64,000 bases of DNA from a bacterium (GTDB lineage: Bacteria > Patescibacteria > Dojkabacteria > JAKAPS01 > JAJZLI01), in assembly GCA_021809565.1 (NCBI GenBank), contig JAJZKG010000003.1, forward strand, positions 17,617 to 81,616, given 5' to 3'. The notes beneath the pieces were generated by a model. The model made no database searches, was not told the origin of the DNA, and saw only the letters and a list, made by a program, of their open reading frames with translations. Both the position numbers and the translations under genes were made by a program. The stretch's first letter is position 1. The number at the start of each line of letters is the position of its first letter. Below are positions 16,737 to 23,741 of this stretch, in pieces.

Positions 16737-17976
16737 TATACAAAAATCTATAGAATTAGAGAAAAATCAAAAATTATCAATAATGATAAGAAACACTATT
16801 GCTGTGTTTGCTATTATTATGGGCATACTTCTATTTAATCTTTCTTTCTTTAACATAACTCATTTACAATCAATATTTATAATATCAGCATCTGGTGGAT
16901 CTATATTTATTGTTCTTATATTAAATTATCTTGTGAGATCACCAAGTGCAAATAAAAATAGACTAGAACTCTTTCTATTTTTTATAATTGTATCACCTCT
17001 TGTAATATTATTTGGAGGGCCAAAAAGCCCATTTGTAATTGTCTACATGATCATATTATTTCAAGCCATAATAATTGATGAAGATAATTTCAATTTTGTG
17101 ATTGCCAACATACTCCCTATATTTATAAACATAATATACATAATAATCACAAAGGATATTGGTTTAGAAATAATAGTATTTATTATAATGGAAATTCTAA
17201 TAAATATATTTCTGTCAATAGAATCTAAAGACCTACTTTATATTACTCATACTATTTTAAATAAATATAAAGATGAGAAAAAAACTACGGAGATGATGGA
17301 AAATGTTAATAAGGAGAAGGATGAATTTATATCTACCGCATCCCATGAATTACGTTCACCAATATCAGCTGTCAGGGGTTATTTACAATTACTTACAATT
17401 GATGAAGATTATCAAAAACTTCCAAGGGATACTTATGATGATTTAAAAAGACTTACTGCATCAGCAGAAGATCTAAATAAGGTGGTAGACAATTTATTAA
17501 ATACTTCCAGAATAGATTTAAACAGAATATATATAAATAAAGTTGATACAAATCTAAATTTACAGATATTTAAATCTTTTGCAAAAATTGTACAGAAAGC
17601 AGAGTTGAAAAAGATGAAATTAATATTCAAGCCTTATACGGAAAATACTATTGTTAATACAGATTCAGAAAAATTATCTGATGTTATAGTAAATATCATT
17701 GATAATTCAATAGAAAATTCCCCAGAAGGAGCAGAAATCATTATAACTACAGAAAAGAAAGATAACACTAATCTTATAATCATAAGGGATTTTGGATATG
17801 GTATACCACAAGATATACTTCCACATATTTTTGAAAAATTTTATATAACATCAAATAAGAACAAAAGAACAGGACTTGGTTTATACCTTTCTTATAATTT
17901 TATGAGAATGATAGGTGGTAGTTTAAAAATAGAAAGCATTGAGAATACAGGAACAACAGCTATTATTGAAATTTAA
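16726..17976 (+). CDS. Membrane sensor histidine kinase (intact)
   Basis: A 416-residue kinase with six hydrophobic segments (about 21-41, 48-70, 82-97, 101-117, 122-141, 147-165), a coiled linker, HisKA with phospho-acceptor H207 (TASHELRSPISAVRG), and an ATPase domain with N box (IIDNSIENS), G1 (DFGYGIP) and G2 (RTGLGLYL). It has no extracellular domain. It shares fold and topology with the upstream His-less protein, so the pair looks like a duplication in which one copy lost its acceptor. No receiver gene is next to it; the nearest one is at 775-1179. Confidence 0.92.
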   Translation: METDIQKSIELEKNQKLSIMIRNTIAVFAIIMGILLFNLSFFNITHLQSIFIISASGGSIFIVLILNYLVRSPSANKNRLELFLFFIIVSPLVILFGGPKSPFVIVYMIILFQAIIIDEDNFNFVIANILPIFINIIYIIITKDIGLEIIVFIIMEILINIFLSIESKDLLYITHTILNKYKDEKKTTEMMENVNKEKDEFISTASHELRSPISAVRGYLQLLTIDEDYQKLPRDTYDDLKRLTASAEDLNKVVDNLLNTSRIDLNRIYINKVDTNLNLQIFKSFAKIVQKAELKKMKLIFKPYTENTIVNTDSEKLSDVIVNIIDNSIENSPEGAEIIITTEKKDNTNLIIIRDFGYGIPQDILPHIFEKFYITSNKNKRTGLGLYLSYNFMRMIGGSLKIESIENTGTTAIIEI

Positions 17977-17994
17977 AGCATTTATGACTATAAT
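17966..17994 (+). promoter_or_regulatory. Promoter of tRNA-Asn
   Basis: TTGAAA (17966-17971), a 17-nt spacer and TATAAT (17989-17994) lie at the end of the kinase gene, 16 nt before the tRNA 5-prime end. Confidence 0.75.
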
Positions 17995-18010
17995 AAACAT
18001 TGTTTTATAT

Positions 18011-18082
18011 TCCTCGGTAGCTCAACGGTAGAGCGGCTCGCTGTTAACGAGAAGGTTCTAGGTTCGAATCCTAGCCGGGGAG
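18011..18082 (+). tRNA. tRNA-Asn (GTT)
   Basis: The cloverleaf has acceptor TCCTCGG/CCGGGGA, D arm TAGCTCAACGGTAGAGC, anticodon stem CTCG/CGAG around CTGTTAA (anticodon GTT), T arm CTAGGTTCGAATCCTAG and discriminator G. The CCA end is not encoded. Degenerate copies of its 3-prime end appear downstream between accessory genes, which suggests that this tRNA has been an integration target. Confidence 0.96.
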
Positions 18083-18211
18083 CTGTTCTTGGATACCTTC
18101 CCTATTAACATTGAGAATATCTTGGTATATAGGGCTTATATCACGGTTCAAATAATTAAATCCACCGAATTTACAACTCAAATATCAGATATATTTAGTG
18201 CATATAAGCTA

Positions 18212-18243
18212 TTGACAAACCACTTCATGTAATGTACTATAAT
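18212..18243 (+). promoter_or_regulatory. Promoter of the BrnT/BrnA toxin-antitoxin pair
   Basis: TTGACA (18212-18217) and TATAAT (18238-18243) are separated by 20 nt, longer than the ideal 17; an overlapping TACTAT at 18235 would give 17. The ATG at 18250 lies 6 nt after TATAAT, so the mRNA should be leaderless. An earlier in-frame ATG at 18232 overlaps the -10 box and is rejected. Confidence 0.65.
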
Positions 18244-18249
18244 ATACAT

Positions 18250-18561
18250 ATGGATGTTAATATAGATTTATCTGACATAATTGGGTTTGAGTGGGATAAA
18301 GGTAATCAAGATAAAAATAAGCTTAAACATAATGTAGCACAAAATGAATCAGAAGAAGTATTTTTTAATAAACCTATATTTTTAGAAAATATTAAACATT
18401 CAACTAAAGATGAGGTGAGATACTATGCTTTAGGAAGAACCTTGGAAAATAGATATCTTCTGATTTCTTTTACAAAAAGACAAAATAAAATTAGAGTAAT
18501 ATCTGCAAGAGATCAAGATAAAAAAGAAAAAGAATTATATAACAAATTATTAAATATATGA
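18250..18561 (+). CDS. brnT: BrnT-type toxin (ribonuclease)
   Basis: A 103-residue protein with the BrnT pattern: an N-terminal GFEWDKGNQDKNKLKHNV (Trp-Asp-x-x-K, N-x-x-K-H), a middle ALGRTLENRYLLISFTKR and a C-terminal IRVISARDQDKKEKELY. BrnT toxins have a RelE-like fold and cleave RNA. The stop overlaps the ATG of the antitoxin gene, in the usual brnT-brnA order. It is the first gene after tRNA-Asn. Compact length and leaderless start fit an autoregulated module. Confidence 0.88.
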   Translation: MDVNIDLSDIIGFEWDKGNQDKNKLKHNVAQNESEEVFFNKPIFLENIKHSTKDEVRYYALGRTLENRYLLISFTKRQNKIRVISARDQDKKEKELYNKLLNI

Positions 18562-18836
18562 ATAAAATAAAACAAATACCAAAATTTAAAAATGAAGATG
18601 AAGAAATAAATTTTTGGGATAATCATTCTTTGGTGGATTATATAGACTCTTTTAAAAAAGTAAATTTAGAGTTACCTAATCTAAAGCCTTCCACAAAAAA
18701 TATTAGTTTGCGTATGACTGAATCTATGTATTTACAATTAAAACAACTAGCTAATAAAAAGGATGTCCCCTATCAATCATTAGTAAAAATATTCTTAGAT
18801 GAAAGAATCAAAGAAGAATACTCTGATTTAAAATAA
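18558..18836 (+). CDS. brnA: BrnA/CopG-type antitoxin
   Basis: A 92-residue antitoxin. The N-terminal half (IPKFKNEDEEINFWDNHS) is the signature of the CopG_antitoxin family, and the C-terminal half (KNISLRMTESMYLQLKQLANKKDVPYQSLVKIFLDERI) is a ribbon-helix-helix DNA-binding domain. It should neutralise the upstream BrnT and repress the shared promoter. It overlaps brnT by 4 nt. Confidence 0.88.
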   Translation: MNKIKQIPKFKNEDEEINFWDNHSLVDYIDSFKKVNLELPNLKPSTKNISLRMTESMYLQLKQLANKKDVPYQSLVKIFLDERIKEEYSDLK

Positions 18837-18906
18837 GATTTTATTATAATCTCATATATCATCCCTTCTGAATACTGCTATTAATCTAAACCAAAAAACC
18901 AAAGAT

Positions 18907-18940
18907 GGTTCGAACTGTTGATACGTCAGGGAGAATTTTA
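18907..18940. repeat. tRNA 3-prime-end-like repeat R0
   Basis: It begins GGTTCGAACTGTTGATACGTC and continues AGGGAG; the first eight bases equal the T-arm of tRNA-Asn (GGTTCGAA) and GGGAG equals the acceptor end. It lies between the two toxin-antitoxin pairs and resembles R1 and R2 further on. It could be a degenerate attachment site; similarity is partial. Confidence 0.45.
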
Positions 18941-18943
18941 TGT

Positions 18944-19207
18944 TCATCTATACACCTCACCATGAGTACCTATATCAACAAGGGTAATTCTATCTTTATA
19001 AATATAAATTATTCTTAAATCTTCTTCTACTGAAAAACTCCAATAACTACCATACTTACCTTTTAATTTATGAACTTTTAATGATGAATTATTGATATTA
19101 GTCTTAAATAATTCAATCTTTAATAATATCCTTTTATATCTATTTATATCTTTCTTCTTATATTTATTAAGTTTTCGAAGACAAGATTTTTGAATCTTAA
19201 TTTGCAT
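18944..19207 (-). CDS. RelE/YafQ-family toxin
   Basis: An 87-residue basic protein with the RelE/ParE fold pattern: N-terminal helices rich in Lys (CLRKLNKYKKKDINRYKRI), then KVHKLKGKYGSYWSFSVEEDLRIIYIYKD and the C-terminal VDIGTHGEVY, which is typical of YafQ-like mRNA interferases (I/V-G-x-H-x-x-V-Y). It should cut mRNA at the ribosome. It follows its antitoxin with an 11-nt overlap on the minus strand, pointing toward the BrnTA pair. Confidence 0.88.
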   Translation of the reverse strand: MQIKIQKSCLRKLNKYKKKDINRYKRILLKIELFKTNINNSSLKVHKLKGKYGSYWSFSVEEDLRIIYIYKDRITLVDIGTHGEVYR

Positions 19208-19475
19208 CTATTGAGTCTACTAATTTATCTAATTCATCAATAGTGCTAAAAGATTCTAGTTCTCCCTTTTCACTAAGCAATATAGCTTCTTCTACTAATT
19301 TATCAACCCTTTTAGATGCAACATATTCAGGATATGTACTTTCTTTTATATCTGTATATAGAAGGTTTTTAACATAAGTAGTTAAACTAAAACCCATTGC
19401 CTGAGCTTTCTCAGTTAATAAGCCTTTTGTAACTTTAGGTATTGTTACTTTTATTTGACTAGAATCTGTATCCAT
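19197..19475 (-). CDS. RelB/DinJ-like antitoxin
   Basis: A 92-residue protein with an N-terminal ribbon-helix-helix segment (IKVTIPKVTKGLLTEKAQAM then GFSLTTYVKNLL) and an acidic C-terminal tail that would wrap the toxin (DELDKLVDSID). It is encoded before the toxin and overlaps it by 11 nt. It probably represses its own promoter through the direct repeats found at 19493-19514. Confidence 0.85.
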   Translation of the reverse strand: MDTDSSQIKVTIPKVTKGLLTEKAQAMGFSLTTYVKNLLYTDIKESTYPEYVASKRVDKLVEEAILLSEKGELESFSTIDELDKLVDSIDAN

Positions 19476-19492
19476 ATTTTTATATTAATTAA

Positions 19493-19529
19493 GTACTAAA
19501 ATTGTACTAAAATTGGTGACATATGTCAA
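19493..19529 (-). promoter_or_regulatory. Promoter and candidate operator of the RelBE-like pair
   Basis: The minus strand reads TTGACA (19524-19529), a 17-nt spacer and TACAAT (19501-19506). Two back-to-back perfect 11-bp direct repeats, GTACTAAAATT (19493-19503 and 19504-19514, plus strand), cover the -10 box, and a 10-bp palindrome GACATATGTC (19518-19527) overlaps the -35. This is the layout expected for autorepression by a ribbon-helix-helix antitoxin. Confidence 0.75.
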
Positions 19530-19565
19530 CTTATTTTATAATCTTTTATCAATAATACTAATTTT

Positions 19566-19600
19566 GGTTATAACTCTGTCTAATACAGGGAGCTTTGTAT
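19566..19600. repeat. tRNA 3-prime-end-like repeat R1
   Basis: GGTTATAACTCTGTCTAATAC followed by AGGGAGCT. It matches R2 at most positions (GTT-TAACT-TGTC-AATAC-GGGAGCT) and ends like tRNA-Asn. It separates the RelBE-like pair from the DUF1653 gene. Confidence 0.55.
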
Positions 19601-19629
19601 ATTTGGATTTTATTGTATTTATAAACTTC

Positions 19630-19869
19630 TCATTTTTCAGGAAACTGAGATCCAATATATTGAAATCTTGGAATAATTTTCTCTCTTACTTTAACATTTT
19701 CAAAAAACATATTAATAGGCCTTACCCACATTGCAGTATTTTCAGGTTTATAAAGAGGCACATATATAATTACGTCTTCTAATGTCTCACTATGTTTAGC
19801 TACTCCAATAATTAAATAGTAATTACCTTTATAATGCTTATATATACCTAATGGGATCTCTCTATCCAT
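19630..19869 (-). CDS. DUF1653 family protein
   Basis: A 79-residue protein that matches the DUF1653 pattern along its whole length: G-x-Y-K-H-Y-K-G-N-Y-Y near the start, HSETLEDVIIYVPLY in the middle and the terminal W-V-R-P-x-x-M-F with PRFQYI. The biochemical role of the family is unknown. It stands alone between two tRNA-like repeats in the accessory islet, with no membrane segment or signal peptide. Confidence 0.88.
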   Translation of the reverse strand: MDREIPLGIYKHYKGNYYLIIGVAKHSETLEDVIIYVPLYKPENTAMWVRPINMFFENVKVREKIIPRFQYIGSQFPEK

Positions 19870-19919
19870 AGTTTTATTATATCAAATAATCATAATATTA
19901 CACATACTATCTCTGATTT

Positions 19920-19955
19920 TAGTTCTAACTTTGTCCAATACGGGGAGCTGTCTTA
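19920..19955. repeat. tRNA 3-prime-end-like repeat R2
   Basis: AGTTCTAACTTTGTCCAATA then CGGGGAGCTGT. The last 11 bases (19941-19951) equal the end of tRNA-Asn plus its flank (18076-18086). It would be the outer boundary of the islet that begins at the tRNA. Confidence 0.6.
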
Positions 19956-20027
19956 AACACTAACCTTCTGCATCATAACAAAGGTACAAAAATTCAATGA
20001 TCTTACGTTAATATCCCTATACAAACA

Positions 20028-20161
20028 TTACTTTCCAGTATTATAATTCTCTGTACTAGCATTTTTTAATTCAGAGTATAGTGTCTTTATCCATTAAAAT
20101 TAACAAATGCAATCATATTCTTGTCCGAAAACTCTAATGCTTCCTCATAATTTCTAATCAT
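20028..20161 (-). pseudogene. Frameshifted gene remnant
   Basis: On the minus strand an ATG at 20161 opens a short frame (MIRNYEEALEFSDKNMIAFV...) that stops after 24 codons. A different frame then continues with LYSELKNASTENYNTGK before a stop at 20028. The two pieces read as one protein tail if a frameshift is assumed. The first piece looks like a tetratricopeptide helix pair (N-Y-E-E-A-L-E), but this is weak evidence. Confidence 0.35.
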
Positions 20162-20264
20162 ACTATTGATAACTGATCATTAAAAATATATAAAAAAACT
20201 CTGGGATATTTTACTATTACAATATGGCTCTACAACAATAATAATAAACTGTCACATATTTTAA

Positions 20265-20292
20265 TTGACATTAGTATAGAAAAGACTATACT
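20265..20292 (+). promoter_or_regulatory. Promoter of the YggT family gene
   Basis: TTGACA (20265-20270), a 16-nt spacer and TATACT (20287-20292). The transcript should begin near 20299, leaving a leader of about 26 nt before the ATG at 20325, with no clear Shine-Dalgarno site. Confidence 0.75.
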
Positions 20293-20324
20293 GTATTTAA
20301 TATATTTATACAATTTATACAATT

Positions 20325-20726
20325 ATGGACAATAACACTGAAAAGACAGAAAACTCTACAACAGAAACTAAAAATCCCGCTTATACTGAGAATAATTATA
20401 AAACAAAAAAAGTTATTTTTAGAGCACATCAAATAGTTTGGTATATTTTAGGAATAATTGAGATATTGTTAGCATTCAGATTCATATTAAAACTCGCTGG
20501 TGCAAATCCTGGGAGTGGTTTTGTAAGCTTTATATACTCTACCAGTAATATTTTTTCTCAACCATTCTCTAGTATATTTCATGTAACAGTAACATATAAC
20601 TCAGTATTTGAGTGGTCAACGCTGGTTGCTATGTTTGTATACTTAGTCATTGCATATGGAATTGTTAAGTTTATCCAGTTAGTAAATCCTGCAACTCCAG
20701 ACAAAGTAAAAGAGACTATAGACTAA
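20325..20726 (+). CDS. YggT family membrane protein
   Basis: A 133-residue protein with a hydrophilic Thr/Asn/Glu-rich head (1-28), two or three membrane helices (about 37-62, 94-116) and the YggT pattern L-A-F-R-F-I-L-K-L-x-G-A-N-P followed by FIYSTSNIFSQPFSSIF. YggT proteins are implicated in membrane and osmotic homeostasis and, in some bacteria, in division-site assembly; the mechanism is not settled. A second family member lies at 40499-40807. Confidence 0.85.
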   Translation: MDNNTEKTENSTTETKNPAYTENNYKTKKVIFRAHQIVWYILGIIEILLAFRFILKLAGANPGSGFVSFIYSTSNIFSQPFSSIFHVTVTYNSVFEWSTLVAMFVYLVIAYGIVKFIQLVNPATPDKVKETID

Positions 20727-20749
20727 ACCCATATTTAAAAATTATCACT

Positions 20750-20794
20750 TTATAAAAAATTGGGAGCAAATCATCACATTGATAATCTGCCCCC
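20750..20794 (-). terminator. Rho-independent-like terminator between convergent genes
   Basis: An imperfect hairpin pairs GGGAGCAAATCATC with GATAATCTGCCCC around an ACATT loop (about 20762-20793). Read on the minus strand it is followed by AATTTTTTAT, so it fits termination of the DUF2892 gene. On the plus side no T-run follows the stem. Confidence 0.6.
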
Positions 20795-20817
20795 TAAAAA
20801 ACTCTTATAGACTAATA

Positions 20818-21036
20818 CTAACTTTTGTTATCTGATCCTTTAAAATGACCTCCAAAAAGTGGTGCTAATACACAAACATTAAATATACCAGCAAGAAGAA
20901 GAATTAAACCTATAATTGCGACAACTATACCTTTTTTACCATGAACTGCTAACATACCTAATAGTATTAATATTAAACCTACAATAATTCTAAGCCATCT
21001 GCCTGTTGGAGTGGACATAAATTTTGCAAATTTCAT
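20818..21036 (-). CDS. DUF2892 (YgaP-type) small membrane protein
   Basis: A 72-residue protein with the DUF2892 layout: a start with a T-P-x-G-R-W-x-R motif, two membrane helices (about 17-33 and 37-59) separated by GKKG, and a short hydrophilic end. The family function is unknown. The frame opens at a GTG (21045), but AAGGAGG (21045-21051, minus strand) overlaps that codon and is ideally placed for the ATG at 21036, which is taken as the start. This is one of only two genes here with a strong Shine-Dalgarno site. Confidence 0.85.
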   Translation of the reverse strand: MKFAKFMSTPTGRWLRIIVGLILILLGMLAVHGKKGIVVAIIGLILLLAGIFNVCVLAPLFGGHFKGSDNKS

Positions 21037-21239
21037 ATAAATCACCTCCTTAAAGTTCAGTTATATGATACCATAAATAAATATGTAAAAAAATTTTAAA
21101 TAATTATTTATGGTAAAAATTTGGATCCTTCACTATATAATACACATATGTTTATATTACTAAATAACATTTTTCTAATAAATACTTTATATGAAAATTT
21201 ATAGTAAAATAATAGAGATAATTTACAAAAATTTATTTT

Positions 21240-21791
21240 ATGCAAAGATGTTCATGGGTTAGCAATAACATTGAATATATAAAATACCATGATATAGAAT
21301 GGGGTATTCCAGAACATAAGGATATAAAATTATTTGAAATGTTAGTTTTAGAATCTATGCAAGCTGGGCTCTCTTGGTTAACAATCCTTCTAAAAAGAGA
21401 GAACTATAGAGAATCTTTCGATAATTTTAATTATGAAAAGATAGCTCTTTATGATAGTAATAAAATATCTGAATTACTTAATAATAAAGGTATTATTAGA
21501 AATAAATTAAAAATTAATTCTATAGTTAACAACGCTAAAGCTTTTATTAATATACAATCAGAATATGGTAGTTTTGATGAATATATATGGAAATTTACAA
21601 ATTATAAAATTACTAACGACAAAAATAAAGAAGTAATGGCAGAAAAAATTAGTAAAGAGTTAAAAAAAAGGGGGTTTAAATTCATAGGACCTAAAATTTG
21701 TTATTCATTTATAGAATCGATAGGCATATTTAACAACCATAATAAAAATTGTTTTAGATATAAACAAATAGAGAAATTAAATAATGTATAA
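21240..21791 (+). CDS. tag: DNA-3-methyladenine glycosylase I
   Basis: It removes 3-methyladenine from alkylated DNA. The 183-residue protein has the Tag zinc snap: C4 and H17 near the start and H-x3-C near the end (NNHNKNCF). It begins RCSWV and has WGIPEHKDIKLFEMLVLESMQAGLSW, a hallmark of the family, with the conserved Glu in LLKRENYR. The gene overlaps the methyltransferase gene by 8 nt, so the two form an alkylation-repair pair. Confidence 0.95.
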   Translation: MQRCSWVSNNIEYIKYHDIEWGIPEHKDIKLFEMLVLESMQAGLSWLTILLKRENYRESFDNFNYEKIALYDSNKISELLNNKGIIRNKLKINSIVNNAKAFINIQSEYGSFDEYIWKFTNYKITNDKNKEVMAEKISKELKKRGFKFIGPKICYSFIESIGIFNNHNKNCFRYKQIEKLNNV

Positions 21792-22104
21792 TAATATGAT
21801 TGATAACGTGTACAAATCAAAAGTGCTAAATTCAGAAAAACTTACTGAATTTGAAAAAGCTGTATTAATTGAAATCATGAAAATTAAAAAAGGATCTGTA
21901 ATTACTTATAAAGAATTAGCCATTAGAATTGGTAAACCAAAAGCTTTTAGAGCTGTAGGAAATGCACTTAGAAAAAATCCATATGCCCCTATGATACCTT
22001 GTCATAGAGTAATAAAAAGTAGTGGTAAAATAGGAGGATATGGCGGATCTATAAAATCTATAAAGAAAACCAATTTACTTAAAAAAGAAGGTTTTATAAT
22101 CTAG
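21784..22104 (+). CDS. ogt: O6-methylguanine-DNA methyltransferase, catalytic domain only
   Basis: A 106-residue one-domain protein. IPCHRVI carries the methyl-accepting Cys, YKELAIRIGKPKAFRAVGNALRKNP is the winged-helix recognition segment with the Arg finger, and GKIGGYGGS is the substrate loop. The N-terminal RNase H-like domain of full-length Ogt/Ada-C is missing, as in the small alkyltransferase-like branch, but the active Cys is present. It shares an operon with tag. Its 3-prime end overlaps the convergent phosphatase gene by 11 nt. Confidence 0.93.
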   Translation: MYNNMIDNVYKSKVLNSEKLTEFEKAVLIEIMKIKKGSVITYKELAIRIGKPKAFRAVGNALRKNPYAPMIPCHRVIKSSGKIGGYGGSIKSIKKTNLLKKEGFII

Positions 22105-22711
22105 CTATATCAACAAAATCTTTCCCTAAATAAACCAACTTTAAAGAATTATTTTCTTTCAATAGTAATGTAGCTGAGACATTATCTACCTTTGAAGTAT
22201 ATATTTCTTCTCTATTTGATCCTCGTATAAAACCAGCTAAACACTTTATAGCCATAGAATGAGAAAATATAAAGACTCTATCAGTATTATTTAGACCAGA
22301 TATAAAGTCAAACATCCTTTCCCCTACTTCATGCATTGATTCCCCTGAAGGTGCCTTAAAATGCTTATCTTTTAGTTTCATATCATTTAGCACAGATTCT
22401 ACATAAACCTCTTTCCTAGACCTACCAGACCATTCACCTTGGTCCATTTCTTGTAGTCTAGGATCTCCAACCAAATCAAGATTAGATAATCCCATATGAT
22501 CTAGTGTAATACGAGCAGTTTGTACAGTCCTTAAAGCTGGTGATACATAAACTATATCTGGAATGATATTCCTACATTTTAAATACTCTCCTAACATTAA
22601 AGCTTGTATTGCGCCATCATCTGAAAGAGGTACTTCATTCATCCTTCCAGTAATTAACCCAGAGCGTATATTCATTTCTGATTCCCCGTGACGAAATAGA
22701 TATAATTCCAT
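22094..22711 (-). CDS. Histidine phosphatase family protein (phosphoglycerate mutase-like)
   Basis: A 205-residue enzyme of the RHG superfamily. RHGES at the start carries the phospho-accepting His (H8), SPALRTVQTA the second Arg, EMDQGEWSG the acidic region and FSHSMAIK the second catalytic His. These enzymes act as phosphatases or mutases on sugar phosphates or small phosphorylated molecules; the substrate cannot be read from the sequence. It is the last gene of the msrB-msrA operon, 7 nt after msrA. Confidence 0.9.
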   Translation of the reverse strand: MELYLFRHGESEMNIRSGLITGRMNEVPLSDDGAIQALMLGEYLKCRNIIPDIVYVSPALRTVQTARITLDHMGLSNLDLVGDPRLQEMDQGEWSGRSRKEVYVESVLNDMKLKDKHFKAPSGESMHEVGERMFDFISGLNNTDRVFIFSHSMAIKCLAGFIRGSNREEIYTSKVDNVSATLLLKENNSLKLVYLGKDFVDIARL

Positions 22712-22718
22712 ATGTATT

Positions 22719-23264
22719 TTAATTTATATATTCATCTTTAATTATGGCAGAATATTCATTCAGTAGTTTCTGAACTTTTGGACTAATTATAGCACTACAA
22801 TAAAAATTGTTCTTGTTATTGTCATAATAATTCTTATGATACTCTTCAGCATTAAAGAAATTTATATATGGCTCGACAGTAGTAGTTATATTATTCTCAT
22901 ATAAACCTGATTTTTTAATTTCACCCATAACTTTATTTGCAATATTTTTTTGTTCATCATTAAAATAAAATATTACAGATCTATACTGGGTTCCTACATC
23001 ATCACCTTGTCTATCAATTTCTGTAGGGTTATGAGTATGAAAAAATATTTCAATAAGCACTTTAAGTGGAATAGTATTTTTATTAAATTCTATCTCTATA
23101 ACCTCCACATGATTTGTATTACCAGCGCAGACTTCTTCATATGATGGATTTTCTACTGTACCTCCAGCATATCCAGGAGTTACAGATAATACACCTTTGA
23201 GTCTTTTAAATATTGCCTCTGTACACCAAAAACACCCTCCACCAAAAATTATTTTTTCATTCAT
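22719..23264 (-). CDS. msrA: Peptide methionine sulfoxide reductase MsrA
   Basis: It reduces the S form of methionine sulfoxide in proteins. The 181-residue protein has the catalytic GGGCFWCTEA with the nucleophilic Cys, GYAGGTVENPSYEEVC, and the EVIEIEFN and FFHTHNPTEIDRQGDDVGTQYRS signatures. It lacks a signal peptide, so it acts in the cytoplasm. It lies 12 nt downstream of msrB. Confidence 0.96.
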   Translation of the reverse strand: MNEKIIFGGGCFWCTEAIFKRLKGVLSVTPGYAGGTVENPSYEEVCAGNTNHVEVIEIEFNKNTIPLKVLIEIFFHTHNPTEIDRQGDDVGTQYRSVIFYFNDEQKNIANKVMGEIKKSGLYENNITTTVEPYINFFNAEEYHKNYYDNNKNNFYCSAIISPKVQKLLNEYSAIIKDEYIN

Positions 23265-23276
23265 AAGACATAAATA

Positions 23277-23639
23277 CTAACTTTTAGAAACAAATTTAAG
23301 TGAAACTGAATTTACACAATGTCTTGTATTGGTTTTTGTAAAACCTTCACCTAAGAATATATGCCCTAAATGTGCACCACAAGCTTTACATATAATTTCC
23401 GTTCTATACAAATCTTTATCGAGAACCTTTTTAACACTATCTTCAATTTCTTGATCAAAACTAGGCCATCCACACCCTGCTTCAAATTTGTTCTTAGATA
23501 GATATAAAGGTGCGTCACATTGTTTACAAAGATATTCTCCCTCCTCAAAAAAATTATCATATTCTCCAACAAATGGAGCTTCTGTATTCTTATCCAATAT
23601 AACAGACATTTCTTCTTTTGTAAGCTGATTTAATTTCAT
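23277..23639 (-). CDS. msrB: Peptide methionine sulfoxide reductase MsrB
   Basis: It reduces the R form of methionine sulfoxide. The 120-residue protein has two zinc CxxC knuckles (CKQC and CKAC), the GCGWPSF core and the catalytic Cys in RHCVNS. The frame opens at an ATG at 23648, but that codon overlaps the TATAAT -10 box, so it cannot be in the mRNA; the ATG at 23639 fits exactly 7 nt downstream. It is first in an operon with msrA. Confidence 0.96.
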   Translation of the reverse strand: MKLNQLTKEEMSVILDKNTEAPFVGEYDNFFEEGEYLCKQCDAPLYLSKNKFEAGCGWPSFDQEIEDSVKKVLDKDLYRTEIICKACGAHLGHIFLGEGFTKTNTRHCVNSVSLKFVSKS

Positions 23640-23646
23640 ATATATC

Positions 23647-23652
23647 ATTATA
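23647..23652 (-). promoter_or_regulatory. -10 box of the msrB-msrA operon, leaderless
   Basis: The minus strand reads TATAATGATATATATG. The spacing puts the first transcribed base at the second ATG, which decides the msrB start. Confidence 0.7.
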
Positions 23653-23741
23653 CATGATAATACATTTAGACTGAATTAAAGTTGGTTTGCATTTTATTAA
23701 TTTTATGATAATATTTGTGATTGTTAGATAACCTAATTATT

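Larger units (their letters stand above)
19870..20324. other. 455-bp intergenic stretch at the end of the tRNA-Asn islet
   Basis: No intact gene is visible here on either strand. It holds repeat R2, a broken reading frame on the minus strand at about 20028-20161, and the promoter of the downstream YggT gene. The region appears to be decaying accessory DNA. Confidence 0.6.

Noticed and set aside
21148..21204. An 18-codon leaderless frame after TATAAT (21136-21141)
   Set aside because: The promoter spacing is perfect but the peptide is too short and hydrophobic to support without conservation data.
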